A DNA stretch of 64,000 bases from Micropterix aruncella. Lineage: Eukaryota > Arthropoda > Insecta > Lepidoptera > Micropterigidae. This document shows, in pieces, positions 10,918 through 20,682 of the stretch (position 1 is its first letter; each line of letters begins with the position of its first letter). The notes beneath the pieces were generated by a model. It was given only the letters and a program-made list of their open reading frames with translations. It did not search any database and was not told where the DNA came from. The stretch lies in the NCBI GenBank assembly GCA_944548615.1, contig OX155957.1, positions 8,841,597 to 8,905,596 of the forward strand, written 5' to 3'. Made by a program: the position numbers and the translations under genes.

Positions 10918-11321
10918 GTCTAAACGTAAATTATAGAGCGGGAATTAGTAGTATAAATATGCCGGTCCTGCAACATAAAGTCATTGACCCCTAGACATCT
11001 GAGCACCTAGGCGGGAAGTGGTACAACCGCTTTCTGCGAGTGTTAAACGATCAATCTAACCAATGGGGGGGGGGGGAGCCACGATATAGTACTGTGACCC
11101 CCTTTGAAGGTTTATATATTAATGAACTCGAACCTCGATATATGAGTGTTAAACTCAGTAGGTTAATATAGGAATGACCTCAAACCTCGAAATAGAGTTA
11201 TTAACCTCAGTAGGTGCTCTAGTGAGTACCTAATAAAAAATTGGTTTTTCACCGTATTTAAACCCAGCGACATTTGTGTCAAATATGCATACATTCGAAT
11301 AGACGTCTCACCTGGAAATAC
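10918..11321. other. No gene; two-unit imperfect repeat
   Basis: A run of G lies near 11066-11077. Around 11124-11214 two units of about 50 bp share AACCTCGATATATGAG-like and CTCAGTAGGT motifs. No coding frame. Confidence 0.45.
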
Positions 11322-11565
11322 CACATCAAAAACAAAAGACATGGACTGGCTCATAAGCTGTGGCTCGGGCTGTTTCCTAGAAAACAAGCTGCTAGTTTAT
11401 AAGGTGATCCTCAAACACATATGGACTTACGGCTTTCAACTATGGGGCACATCCAACAGCTTCATAGTACTCGCAGAGCTCCTTCAACGATATCAAAACA
11501 AATGGCCTTATGGTTCAACCAGAAAAATGAGATCCACAAACGATTGAAAGTTCCCACGGTTAAGA
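11322..11565 (+). pseudogene. Jockey-like LINE reverse-transcriptase C-terminal fragment
   Basis: The frame at 11341 onward reads ENKLLVYKVILKHIWTYG then FQLWGTSNS, the thumb-region signature of Jockey-clade non-LTR elements (usually LLLYKVILKPIWTYGIQLWG). It shifts frame near 11480, after which HKRLKVPTVKK fits the same protein. A palindromic MITE interrupts it at 11576, and the protein resumes at 11775. The fragment lacks the catalytic domain and has lost its 5' part. It is dead. Confidence 0.75.
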
Positions 11566-11575
11566 AAAACTGTAA

Positions 11576-11771
11576 TGGGGCGTTTACACTCTCGCGCGAG
11601 GCGCGAGGCGAGACGTAAAACCATGTAGTAAACAAACGGAACAGAGGCAAAGCGTCTAGCAAATAGGTAAACATTTTGTACGCTCGTTAGAAGCTTTGCC
11701 TCTGTTCCATTTGTTTACTGATATGGTTTTGCGTCTCGCCTCGCGCCTCGCGCGAGAGTGTAAACGCCCTA
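11576..11771. mobile_element. Palindromic MITE inserted in the Jockey fragment
   Basis: Arms of about 75 bp are nearly perfect inverted copies beginning GGGCGTTTACACTCTCGCGC and including GAACAGAGGCAAAGC. TAA lies on both sides (11573-11575 and 11772-11774), which would fit a 3-bp target duplication. The loop is about 45 bp. No coding capacity. Confidence 0.7.
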
Positions 11772-11774
11772 TAA

Positions 11775-11845
11775 GAGTACAGTGAAATATATAAAAGGAG
11801 ACTGGAAGGATATGTCAATACATTAGCGTCAAACCTAACACATAT
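11775..11845 (+). pseudogene. Continuation of the Jockey-like LINE fragment
   Basis: Past the MITE the frame reads YKRRLEGYVNTLASNLTHI, which fits the Jockey C-terminal pattern directly after the VPTVKK motif at the left. This supports one LINE copy split by the MITE. Confidence 0.6.
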
Positions 11846-12091
11846 ATAGGTGAAAATATCCTGGCAGTAGCAGTCTCGAGTGACAGCCGCTGAGACTGGA
11901 TGTAGTCAATTAATATTAAGAGGGGACTCTTCTAGATTGCAGTTAGACGCTTTTAACACGACAACACCCGTAACCGACTGCAGATGGAAATCCAAAAAAA
12001 AAAAAATACGTGTGGCACTCGGGGACTGCCGCGGTAAAGCTATTGCATAGCATTTTTAACAACTTATGCAATTATAATTATTTTTTTTTTT

Positions 12092-12598
12092 AAGCTATTG
12101 CATAGCTTTTATCGCGGGCCTAGTAGGCCAGCGCGGCGACCGAATGAAGAAATTTCTTAACGAATATTAAGGATTTTAAACTGATAATTACGTCTAAACG
12201 AGTACTGCTTACGATTCGAAAAAAATATATGTTAAACAAGAACATTTTCCTAATATTCTTAGTTTTGAATATTTTAGATTTTGTTTTATATTACATAGTG
12301 TAATAATTTGTGAAATTAGGTCTAACCGAACACAAAAACGACTACTACGCAAATACTATCTGGCGTATTATTATGAAACCTGCACCATTTTAAAGATAAT
12401 TTAATTATCTATCTTTTTATCTACGATTTTTTTCGAATAATCCGTTTTTTTTGCTTTATCGAATAAAAAATTCGTGCGCGGCGCTCTATCGGAAGACGTT
12501 TAAATTATTCCGAATCATTTGCTTCCGCAGCCGCAAATGATTCGAAATAATTTCAACGTTTTCCGATAGAGCGCAGTTATCTGATATCATAAAAAATA
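12092..12598 (+). repeat. Repeat D copy 1
   Basis: It begins AAGCTATTGCATAGCTTTTA and continues through GGCCAGCGCGGCGACCGAAT and CGACTACTACGCAAATACTA to CGCGGCGCTCTATCG. A second copy lies at 45389-45785. A truncated copy of the opening motif sits just upstream at 12038-12051. No coding frame. I associate this module with lepidopteran genomes, from memory only. Confidence 0.65.
12481..12574. repeat. Palindrome at the end of repeat D
   Basis: GCGCTCTATCGGAA and its complement bound a near-palindrome of about 40-bp arms that also includes CGAATCATTTGC and GCAAATGATTCG. Repeat D copy 2 diverges right after the opening GCGCTCTATCG, so the palindrome is specific to this copy or was deleted in the other. 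Confidence 0.6.
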
Positions 12599-12705
12599 AA
12601 ACGGCCTGGCCGCGGCAGAAGATAATTACAAGATTTTACAGACTTAGATTAAAGAAAAAATTACAATGTAGACTCGCTACTACATATTAATCGATATTTC
12701 GCGGT

Positions 12706-12968
12706 CCACCAACCAACCAGAAAGGAAAGTATTGCGAACGCGCATTTTTTTTTTTTGAGATGAAGATGGAAATATTCTGTTTAAGCCTATCTGAGACGTT
12801 TGAGACCATTTCTATATGGAAGTCTGTCTGTGTATGTGTATTCTTCCACGATAGCGCCCTAACTCTTAATCCGATTGAGCTGAAATTTGGCATGCAGGCA
12901 TCATTTGGCCATGGCAAGAGTTGAAAAGGTTATGTTTGAAATTGATCCACTAGAGGAGAAATACAGAC
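12706..12968 (+). repeat. Repeat E copy 2, partial
   Basis: It matches repeat E in order: CCAACCAACCAG, GAACGCGCATT, GAGATGAAGATGGAAATATT, CCACGATAGCGCCCTAACTC and TTTGGCATGCAGGCATCATT. It ends where a LINE fragment begins at 12969 and lacks the G-rich block. Confidence 0.6.
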
Positions 12969-13216
12969 AATGTCCTATATTTTTAATCTGTTTCGAGGTA
13001 AAACTGGTAACCCAAGCTTACTAGCTAAGGTGGATCTATTCGGGCTAATAACTAATTTCGTGCTCGATAGAATTCTTTTCGTGGAGCCGTTCTCGCTCAC
13101 TAACCTTACAAGGTGGAACTTGTTGGCGTGTGCTTTGCGGCGCTTAAATGGCATTAACTCTCTGTTACCAGATTTTACAAATAAAACAAATAATTATTTA
13201 TTCTCATATGATACCT
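12969..13216 (+). pseudogene. LINE C-terminal fragment
   Basis: The 82-codon frame reads MSYIFNLFRGKTGNPSLLAK then VDLF, EPFSLTNLTRWNLLACALRR and LNGINSLLPDF. It is clearly homologous to the minus-strand fragment at 41013-41282 (RGKTDNHSLLAKVDLF, EPFSRTNLTRWNLLVRALRN). That fragment belongs to a longer reverse-transcriptase remnant, so both are non-LTR retrotransposon C-termini. The 5' region is missing. Confidence 0.65.
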
Positions 13217-13344
13217 AGTATTTTACGCGACATTCTATCTGTATATACTAGTTGATATCTTTATTAATTTTGCTTTTTTAGAAATATTCTCGTAATTTTA
13301 ATTAGAAATAAGTGAATTAACAAGTATATTAAAAGGAATTAAAA

Positions 13345-13737
13345 ACATAGCTGCCGTTACAAAGAGTGAACTACTGTATTTATAATTATTTTTATTACGT
13401 TTTTTTATGATTTTTTTTTGGTTTATGTACTTATCCATGTAGATCCATATATTTTTTTGGAATATACTCAATCAGAACTTTCATTTGACACTAGACACGA
13501 TATATTTATGTTAATTTATTTATATTTGGAGATTTGGACATTTGAACAAATATTTACTTGATATTTGGATTGTTATATTGGTATATTATGGCACTAGGGA
13601 TGACATAAAGATTCTAACAATACAACAAACGTCTAAATCAGTTGGAGAGCTGAGAAGTTGTGGTGGATTTCAGAAACGAAAAATATACATAGATGAACAT
13701 TGAACACATTACATTCTTTTTTGTTGGGCAGTCGTAT
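13345..13737. repeat. Repeat B copy
   Basis: Ends TAGCTGCCGTTACAAAG and TTGTTGGGCAGTCGTAT correspond to the B termini. The body contains CATTTGACACTAGACACG and the TTTGGACATTTGAACA run. No coding frame. Confidence 0.65.
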
Positions 13738-13789
13738 AACAAATAAATAAATAACGCTCGAAATCCCCCCGTAAGACCTTGGGTACTTG

Positions 13790-13925
13790 CCGGAAACATT
13801 TTGTGGAGACACAACTGATTTTTTAGTATATTCTGTAGCCTTACTCTAATTAAACACGGGCGGTACACTGTGCGCAAATGAAAAAGAATTGAGTTAAAAG
13901 GGACGTTCAATCAGCGATTAAACAC
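13790..13925. repeat. Repeat E end fragment plus a dispersed 85-bp module
   Basis: GGGTACTTGCCGGAAA then ACACAACTGATTTTTT matches the right end of repeat E. From about 13840 the complement (AACGTCCCTTTTAACTCAAT and CGTGTTTAATTAGAGTAAG) matches 55130-55215, so this module occurs twice in the window in opposite orientations. Confidence 0.45.
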
Positions 13926-13994
13926 GCCCGATGGTTTCCCGACTAAAAACCGGGTTGTCCTATTAAGGTAGTACGTGAAAAGTTAGGGAATATA

Positions 13995-14165
13995 TGTAGA
14001 CAGCTAGAATATGTCCTACGCAGCCGGTCCGGACACGTTTCAATTATATGGCGCAATCAGAACGAGAGCATTGGAAAGGCACGCGAAATGCAAACGAAAC
14101 AAGCACCGCAAATTGACGGACACAATCCGCTGATGCTGCAGGCGCAGACGAAATGGAACGGAACG
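13995..14165 (+). repeat. Repeat F fragment
   Basis: It matches the F copies at 15.3 and 53.7 kb across CACGTTTCAATTATATGGCG, ATCAGAACGAGAGCATTGG and ACGCGAAATGCAAACGAAAC. The reading frame kept by the other two copies is broken here. It abuts mariner debris at about 14166. Confidence 0.6.
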
Positions 14166-14422
14166 GAAAGGAAAAATCGACCGATGCCCTCAAAGCCAAC
14201 ATAACCCAGGCCATCCCTGAAATTCAGCCGGATATCTACGCGGCAGAGTCAGAGTCAGAGTGAAAATTGGATCTCTGGGATCCGTTTCGCCGTGAGAAGC
14301 CGCGGCGGACATATTCCACACATAATGACGTAATTCTACACACAGCTTGTTTAATACCTTACACACAGCTTGTTTTATTGTACAGATTGTCAACATCGAC
14401 CCGCCCTTATTGGAAAACCCTG
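14166..14422 (+). pseudogene. Mariner/IS630-type transposase 3'-end remnant (type M)
   Basis: This matches the type-M copies at 40.3 and 54.2 kb: CCTCAAAGCCAACATAACCC, ATTCAGCCGGAT, then the terminal CGACCCGCCCTTATTGGAAA. It retains only the transposase C-terminus, frame-broken by a GAGTCA repeat near 14246, and the right terminal repeat. It cannot be functional. Confidence 0.65.
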
Positions 14423-15074
14423 CATAATAAATACATATAATAAATTTATAGCTTAAAAAAAAACACTAAAAACACGCTTTTATAAATGCACGTAAAAACC
14501 AAAAGCGGTTTTATACTTTGGCGGCTGCCCTGTTTTTGGGACCAGCCGTATCAATTTTTTTTTTTAAAAAGTGAGCTATCGCAGAGCTGCTAATCACATC
14601 ACGGGTCAACACCTTTCGTACTGCCACTTAGGTGGGCACTCAAGAGTCGTGGCCGTTTACAGTCCCGGTAATCATTAGACCTAGAGCGTCACGGCAGCAG
14701 TTCCGTGGGGATATTCCATCGTGGAATGCCAGTGCCTATCTTCCGGCTTCATCATCAGACCTTGAAACCTAATCGTGGTAAAAGTTCATTCCAAGACTTT
14801 TCTAACGAGTCCAAACACATCTATGATACGATGTTCCATCATGAAGTTCCAGTTCATATCTTCCGACTCCATTATCAGATCAGTTCGACAGTACCATATT
14901 ATTGTTTTGTCATCAGAACTACATACAGCTGCCAATTTTTATGACGGTACGATCCTTGAAAGATGGTTAAATTAGTTACCTTAGATTCCATTACATAGTT
15001 ACATACAGGTCGACCTAATAAAAGCGTGTTAAAAATAACTTTATTATGTTATAAAATGAGTGGAAAAGCAATAG
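14423..15074. repeat. Mostly unassigned DNA with a two-unit direct repeat
   Basis: From 14713 to 14935 two units about 114 bp apart share TTCCATCGTGGAATGCCAG or its variant, ATCTTCCGGCTTCATCATCA and a following CAGACC or CAGATC. The 79-codon frame across them reflects the repeat and not a recognisable protein. The rest shows nothing. Confidence 0.45.
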
Positions 15075-15645
15075 TAATGGAATAAATAGGAAATACGCAC
15101 CTTAAAAAGTATGTCAAAATCAGGCGCAATGGGCCTTACAGGCCACGGACGATGCTGCAACTCTCCACGGCGTCAGGTAAAAAAATAAGTATAGTGATGC
15201 ATTGCGCCGCTGCGAGACTAAACGGTGCTGGGAGGGGCGACATCAGACGCCACTCTGGCAGGGAGGGTCAAATAAAACTTTTCAATCTGTGTCCGTCAGA
15301 TCAGGTCCGCCCGAAGGAGGGTTAGGGCGGTGTGTGAAAAGGTAGACAATATATGTAGACACGTAGAATATAATGTCCAACACAGCCGGCTGGACACGTT
15401 TCAATTATATGACGCAATCAGAACGAAAGCATTGGAACGGCACGCGAAATGCAAACGAAACAAAAGCCACAAATTGACAGACACAATCCGTATAGCTGAT
15501 GCTGCAGGAGCGGACGAAATGTTACGGAGAATTGGAGACAATAGCATGTATTATAGATAACGATTCTGTTTGCTAACGTTATACCGGAGATGGGGGCTGT
15601 CGCACAAAACCATTGCCTACACAAGCAGCATTCGGATATCACGTC
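15075..15645 (+). repeat. Repeat F copy 1, near full length
   Basis: It aligns end to end with the inverted copy at 53595-54215. Shared blocks are AAATACGCACCTTAAAAAGT, GGCGCAATGGGCCT then ACAGGCCACGG, TCTCCACGGCGTC followed by GTAAA or GTAAG, and GCAGCATTCGGATAT at the right end. It carries one ORF, listed separately. No terminal inverted repeats or target duplication could be defined. Class unassigned. Confidence 0.6.
15330..15560 (+). CDS. 76-codon ORF of repeat F, function unknown
   Basis: The product begins MCEKVDNICRHVEY, has a middle LYDAIRTKALERHAKCKRN-type basic stretch, and ends AGADEMLRRIGDNSMYYR. The copy at 53689-53916 encodes a 75-residue product with the same start and stop and about 81% identity; the single length difference is a 3-bp, frame-keeping gap. 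The opposite-strand ORF shared by the two copies is only about 64% identical, mildly favouring this strand as coding. However, substitutions between copies are not enriched for silent changes. It may be an old transposon ORF. No domain recognised. Confidence 0.3.
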   Translation: MCEKVDNICRHVEYNVQHSRLDTFQLYDAIRTKALERHAKCKRNKSHKLTDTIRIADAAGADEMLRRIGDNSMYYR

Positions 15646-15844
15646 ACATCATTCTCGTATACGAATCGCCCAGCACTTTGATATACGAGTATATACAGGG
15701 TGGAATTTAGTGAAGTACCTGCAGCTCTATTACGAACACTCTTGCGATAGAATAGCTTTTGGCGAGTGAAAAACGATTATCGTTTTACCCGGAATTATAT
15801 ACACTCTCGCTATCGCTAACGAAATGTAACAAAATACAGTATAT

Positions 15845-15918
15845 TTGTTTAATTAGTGACACCTTGATGTGGGTGAATTAGTACGAGCAAATAAGCAACT
15901 TCTAATTTAAAAAATGGG
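15845..15918 (+). repeat. Family A terminal fragment (copy 3)
   Basis: TTAATTAGTGACACCTTG, then GGGTGAATTAGTACGAGC, matches the terminal region of family A. The core and the other end are missing. Confidence 0.5.
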
Positions 15919-16105
15919 ATGCCTTGTTGGGCCGAAATATCATAGAAGTTTACAGTGTGTATTCTTCACTATAGAGACCAAACGCTTAATCCAATCGAGC
16001 TGAAGTTTGAGATGCAGTCATCATTGGTCATGGCAAGAGTTGAAAAGCATATGGTGGAAATCAGCCCACTGGTCTAGTCATATTTCGATCTCGAAATATT
16101 GGGCT
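15919..16105 (+). repeat. Repeat E fragment
   Basis: It matches repeat E at CCAAACGCTTAATCCAATCG, CATTGGTCATGGCAAGAG and TCTCGAAATATTGGGCTTA. It is bounded on the right by the family A element at 16110, which cuts it after GGGCTTA. Confidence 0.55.
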
Positions 16106-16109
16106 TATA

Positions 16110-16519
16110 CAGCTTGAGTTTTTAATTAGTGACATCCTCGTGTGGGTGAATCAGTAAGAGCAAATAAGCAACTTCTAATTTTAAAAAATAGGAAAATAAA
16201 TAAAGACGTTTTTTTTTATTTATTTTTTTATTTTGGTAAAATTAAAAAAACGTGACTGATAAAAAAAAGTTTGACAAGCGTTGAACGTACTGCACCATCT
16301 GGCAATAAGTAAACAATTGCGAATAAACAATATTCGTAATATTTTACTTACCGCTAGATGGCGCAAAGCGCTTAACTCTTTTTGTATAATTTTTCAAAAC
16401 AGAATTTAAAACTTTAAACTGTTTTTTGTGTTTTTCATATATATCATTTGTAATAGTTGCTTATTTGCTCGTACCGATTCACCCACTTCAAGAATGTCAT
16501 TAATTTAAAACTCAGCCTG
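16110..16519. mobile_element. Family A MITE copy 4, complete
   Basis: The termini CAGCTTGAGTTTTTAATTAG and, inverted, CAGGCTGAGTTTTAAATTAA are flanked by TA (16108-16109, 16520-16521). The core palindrome has AATAAGTAAACAATTGCG and its complement. It has the same architecture as the 3.4 and 60.9 kb copies and no coding capacity. Confidence 0.75.
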
Positions 16520-16521
16520 TA

Positions 16522-17355
16522 TATCGACCGGTCTCTCATTACTCAAACTTGAGACTAAAGAAACTCTACTGTTCAAAACAGGTGCCTTCGGCTCTGCATT
16601 CTGTCAAAAACTGATGTATGAGAAATATTCTTAGAAGAATTCATTCATTTTATTCATAATTATATTTTCTCATTGAAGTTTATTTAGGCGAACAACGGCT
16701 AAACAAGCTACAATGGGAAAATACAATATAATTAGGGTTACCTACAATAAAATGAATAAATTCTTCCCAGAATTGTTAAATGACCATTTTATTCCTGAAC
16801 TTTCATTATAATTCGATACCTTTATTACAAGTATTATTATGACCTACTAGGTAATAGGCGCTTAAATACGTTTGGTTTATGAGCGATATAAATGCAATTC
16901 GGCGATGTGCTTAAAAACAGGATTTTCTAAATACACTTTTATATAATCAGTACATTAAAAGTTGGTGCCCAAAAACTTCTGATTCAATCAAGAAACCATA
17001 AAAATTAACATATATCGTTTTTATATACCGATAATATAATGGAGATTTATACAATCCATTACCGAGCAAAACTTCATAACAGTGAAAAGTTTCCGAAGCC
17101 TGTAATTAAAAGGCGAACTTTGCCAGCAGAACTTTAATCGCTGACTGAAGGGAGAATTCTGTAATTTCTCTCTAATTTCCATTATGACTAAATCGGCTGT
17201 TATTAATGAGGAAATTGATAGACCTTATGATATATTGTCCCTTATGAATATGTATCGGGGGACGATTCCACTGCGTGAAGACATCGACTGCTATTCACCC
17301 TGCATACTGCTATTCACCCTGACCCAAAAATTTATTTGTAAACAAGCAACTCATA
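16522..17355. other. No gene seen
   Basis: AT-rich. A 64-codon frame at 17184-17378 starts MTKSAVINEEIDRPYDILSL but shows no known domain and runs into the SINE, so I do not call it a gene. Confidence 0.4.
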
Positions 17356-17357
17356 CG

Positions 17358-17560
17358 TCGAAGTGGCATAATGGCTAGGTCGCCTGGTCTTACATGTTCC
17401 GCGTTCAATTTTCAAGTATTTTCCGTTGAGATAAAATGAACGATTGCATTTTAATTAAGGCGATCGAATGCTATAACAAGACACACAGTTACACGCATGT
17501 TTCAAGCACACATACATATATACACTTTATAGTAGGCACACATACATATACACATCAACA
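17358..17560 (+). mobile_element. tRNA-derived SINE copy 1, degraded
   Basis: It contains the A-box-like AGTGGCATAATGGCTAGG, the shared GGTCGCCTGGTCTTACAT, and the body motif CCGTTGAGATAAAATGAACG. The B box is eroded (CGTTCAATTTTC). It is homologous to the copies at 49.66 and 59.1-59.4 kb; a CACATACATATA repeat marks the 3' end. Confidence 0.6.
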
Positions 17561-17629
17561 GCAACGATATGCGACTACGCTAACTCCAATAGCATGGGTT
17601 CTATTGTCATAACTGATGAGTTCGTCTTT

Positions 17630-18005
17630 AAGTGCATTCGAGACCTGACGTGAATAAAGGCGCTGGAAGTGACTTAGTCTTCGTCAAAAACTGCGCCCTT
17701 CAGCCTACACCCTCTCTTTATGATTTTCCGTCTGTCATTACCTCAAGGAATTTTCCCTACGAAGTGGAAAGAGGCACTCATAGTTCCAAATCATAAAAAA
17801 GGCTGCAAATTTAGTAATTATAGGCCCGTATCAATTCTTTCTGTCTTGAGTAAACTGTTCGAAAAGGTGGTATACTCCTAGCTATATCCGTATATTCCAA
17901 CATTGTTACCTGCCGAACAACACGGATTTCTGAAACAGCGTTGGGAAGTCGAGCTTGGCGGAAAATACTAACTTTATCCATATGACTGGACATGAACATC
18001 CTGTA
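17630..18005 (+). pseudogene. LINE reverse-transcriptase fragment (fingers/palm)
   Basis: The left frame reads DVNKGAGSDLVFVKNCA, the non-LTR RT block usually written NKGAGPDxIPxxFLKNCA. A frameshift near 17740 leads to 17747-17881, GIFPTKWKEALIVPNHKKGC and FSNYRPVSILSVLSKLFEK, a hallmark RT motif. A stop follows, then LLPAEQHGFLKQR continues the RT. The catalytic YADD region is absent. It resembles Jockey/CR1-group LINEs; the exact clade is not settled. Confidence 0.75.
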
Positions 18006-19217
18006 CCCTGTACATCAATTCGAATACGGTAAAGAGCGGGTTAACATACATATATCGCCGCTCGATATACCCATTCGCCGACAGGATTAGGTACGTATAC
18101 TGGTGAAATGGCGACCTTCAGAATTAACTCATACGTGGGATAAAAATAACTGAAATATTCAGAGTGAGTGGCCGACGTGGTCTGCCGCCGAAGAGGGGCG
18201 GTTGGTTTCGCTAGACCTTTGAGGGCGGTAATTTGACGGGGCGGTCTGCCGTGTTTTTCGGGAACTGCAATGTTTTTAAAAGAATTTCGTGCCGTACAGC
18301 AACCGCATTTTGTTTACAACTTATCCCCTTCGGGATTAAGTTAGATATATCAAAAAATGTTTAGTATAGGGATTTCATGTAATTACGGATGACAAAAGAG
18401 AATAAGAGACAAAAGAGAAAAAAAAAATGTTTCCTGACTTTTTTTATTTCATTTTATTTTAATAAAAACACACAGCATAACAATAATAAAATATAAACAT
18501 AATATGTAACGATAGCAAAGCCGGTGATGGTTTAAATTATTTACAATATATCAATAAGGAACACAAATTATGCTACATAATACAAAGAAAACAAAAAAAT
18601 ATACAAATTTAGAGGTACGTTTACGGTGTTGGTGTGTGTATTTCATTTCGTATGATGGAGAGCGTATGTTTGTGTGTGTGTGTGTGTGTTTGTATATCTA
18701 TAAGGTGTATGTGTATGATGTATGTGAGTGGATGTGGGAATGCGGAATGCTAAGTCAATCCAATGTCATCTCCAGATTTTTAGGTAAGTACCTCCTTAAT
18801 AAAGGTCACACTACTGTCGTGGTTAAATGATGTCAATTTCGTAAAGCCTACATTGTATGCTACATCTTACATGGTAATAACAAATTGGCACCATAGTTGA
18901 TCAAGCAAGTGATATTCATTATTATTGGTTGAATTTAATTGAGTTCTATGGCGTCGCCTCAGAGAGTGTCTTATGCAAGGCTCTAAAAAACAGTTTTGCC
19001 AAAAAGGACTGTATAGATAGCATTAAATATGATGTTTTAGCGCGTCTTTCCTTCGTCGAATCCAGTGGTGAGTGCTACGGTTCGTCAAATGAAATCCGCT
19101 TATTTTTAAGATACTGCGTTCTTCATTCTAAAGGCATAATACAATTAGTCTGACTTTTTATGCTAAGATGCTGTATTACAAGTTCTATGTTTGTGGCCAT
19201 TCTAATGATGCTCACTT
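18006..19217. other. No gene recognised
   Basis: A GC-richer block at 18040-18290 has no coherent frame. A GT microsatellite lies at about 18670-18690. Frames of 86 codons (18570) and 74 codons (18929) resemble nothing I know. Confidence 0.4.
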
Positions 19218-19320
19218 CTTTTTTCTTGTCATGAGGTGCCTGCTGGTTACCACGGTAACCCATATCACCGCTTCTTTTTTTCTTGTTGTGCGGTCCCTGG
19301 AATGGTTGCGACGGTAACGT
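19218..19320. repeat. Two-unit repeat carrying X-box-like palindromes
   Basis: Two units about 59 bp apart each contain CTTCTTTTTTCTTG followed by a GGTxxC-x2-GGTAAC site. The first, GGTTACCACGGTAACC (19245-19260), is an inverted pair with a 2-bp spacer and fits the RFX X-box consensus. The second, GGTTGCGACGGTAACG (19304-19319), has a weaker left half. Regulatory function is inference only. Confidence 0.45.
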
Positions 19321-19471
19321 ATGCTATCTCATTCATGCAGTATATTTGTTGTCTCGTTTCATCATTGTAAATGCTGGTGCGCTGAATAATTTATTCTGTC
19401 GTCTTGTTGGTAAGGCCTGGACTTAATTCGGTATTTCTTACAAATGGTTTTATAAAGGTGGATATTCATTA

Positions 19472-19911
19472 GGTTCGCGCACCAACTCTGCTCCGCGCAC
19501 TTAGACAAGTTGGCGCTCCAGGAGGGTGCAACGTTGCACGCTCCGCGGCGAACGCTCCAAGCGGTGGCGGTAAACGTGCGAACACAAAGTGGTGCGCATT
19601 GCGTTCGTGGACGCGAGCAAAGTAAGACGTTGGTGGGTACGTCTCGCGCATCACTTTCGGCATCCGTTAAACGCGAATCCATCGCTATGGACTGGGCAGA
19701 GGAGAAATGTCTAGCTCAAATCGATGAGTACAGAAATTAAACAGTGCTGTGGGATCATAAGGATGAGAAATTTAAAAATACATTCTAGCGATGACATGTT
19801 CGCTCAACGTTCGAATGAAAACAGCGGAGCACTCGTTGTTCTTGGGTTGATGCGCGCACCGTCTCCATTTGAGCAGTTGCAGATGCGCGGAGCAGAGTTG
19901 ATGCTCGAACC
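19472..19911. mobile_element. PIF/Harbinger-type non-autonomous element
   Basis: The termini match in 26 of 28 positions: GGTTCGCGCACCAACTCTGC on the left and, inverted, GGTTCGAGCATCAACTCTGC on the right. TTA flanks both sides (19469-19471, 19912-19914), the 3-bp TWA duplication typical of PIF/Harbinger. The 440-bp interior keeps the start of a MADF-domain protein, the DNA-binding partner known from this superfamily, but no DDE transposase. Confidence 0.8.
19687..19789 (+). pseudogene. MADF-domain N-terminal remnant
   Basis: The ATG at 19687 opens MDWAEEKCLAQIDEYRN, stops at TAA 19738-19740, then continues in frame as TVLWDHKDEKFKNTF to a TAG. Helix-1 acidic residues, DEYRN and LWDxKDEKFKN are the opening of a MADF (Myb-like) DNA-binding domain. 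An AAA-to-TAA change would explain the stop. Only the first third of the domain survives, so it is not functional. Confidence 0.65.
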
Positions 19912-19936
19912 TTATGGATACCCATCTTAACAATAC

Positions 19937-19982
19937 TGCTTGGGTATGCTTGGGAAGCTAACAATTTGCTTGGGTATGCTTG
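19937..19982 (+). repeat. Short tandem repeat
   Basis: TGCTTGGGTATGCTTG occurs twice in close succession, followed by a third partial TTTGCTTGATATTGC. Confidence 0.5.
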
Positions 19983-20682
19983 TAGCCATCATTTTTGCTT
20001 GATATTGCTTTATCTCCCTCGCATGTCGGGTCTCCTGGCGGCTATACCAGGCGGCTGCATGCTTATGAAGCGTCGCTACAATGTCAAGCCAATCAATACC
20101 TAATTCATCGCATGGAAGGTGTATCGCAGCAACGTTGGAGTGTCCTGGTACGGGAGGGCGGAACTCTGGGGTCGATTCTTTTTATTACCCTTTTACTACC
20201 GTCCTTGCTATCGACAATGTCTTTTAAAAAGACCATGTCAGCGATAGCAAGGCACTCGGTGTAATACATGCCAGCAGGACCAAAATAATTACAAGCCCTC
20301 TTTTATAACAGAAGGCACAATTTACATCATCTATGAGACAATTAATTATATAATTGAAAAAATCCAACCCCTCCTCCGTCAAAAAAAAAATATTAAAGAA
20401 ACTTTATGCAATTAAATTAGTAAGTATTATTAAAATACAGTTTCTCAAGGAATCATTTATTATTATAATGGTCTACAAATAACACCTATGTTCTAGTCAT
20501 TCTACATATGTACATATTTAACCGCAACATATGTATCCTCTATAGTTTAAAAAATTGTCTGAGGGTGTCTGAAATACGGTGGCTCGGATTGAAAACAAAT
20601 ACATATATGTCACACTTTTCCACATGTTGAAGATTGCTGTAATGAACGTTAAATGCTGTAATGAAAGTTGAAAAGAAATAGT
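19983..20682. other. No gene recognised
   Basis: An 89-codon frame (19995-20264) has no family features. It contains CTTGCTATCGACAATG and an imperfect inverse GCGATAGCAAGG about 40 bp later. The rest is AT-rich up to the LINE truncation point at 20683. Confidence 0.35.

Noticed and set aside
15418..15642. 74-codon minus-strand ORF in repeat F
   Set aside because: Its counterpart at 53619-53831 is only about 64% identical at protein level, against 81% for the opposite strand, so it is more likely the shadow.
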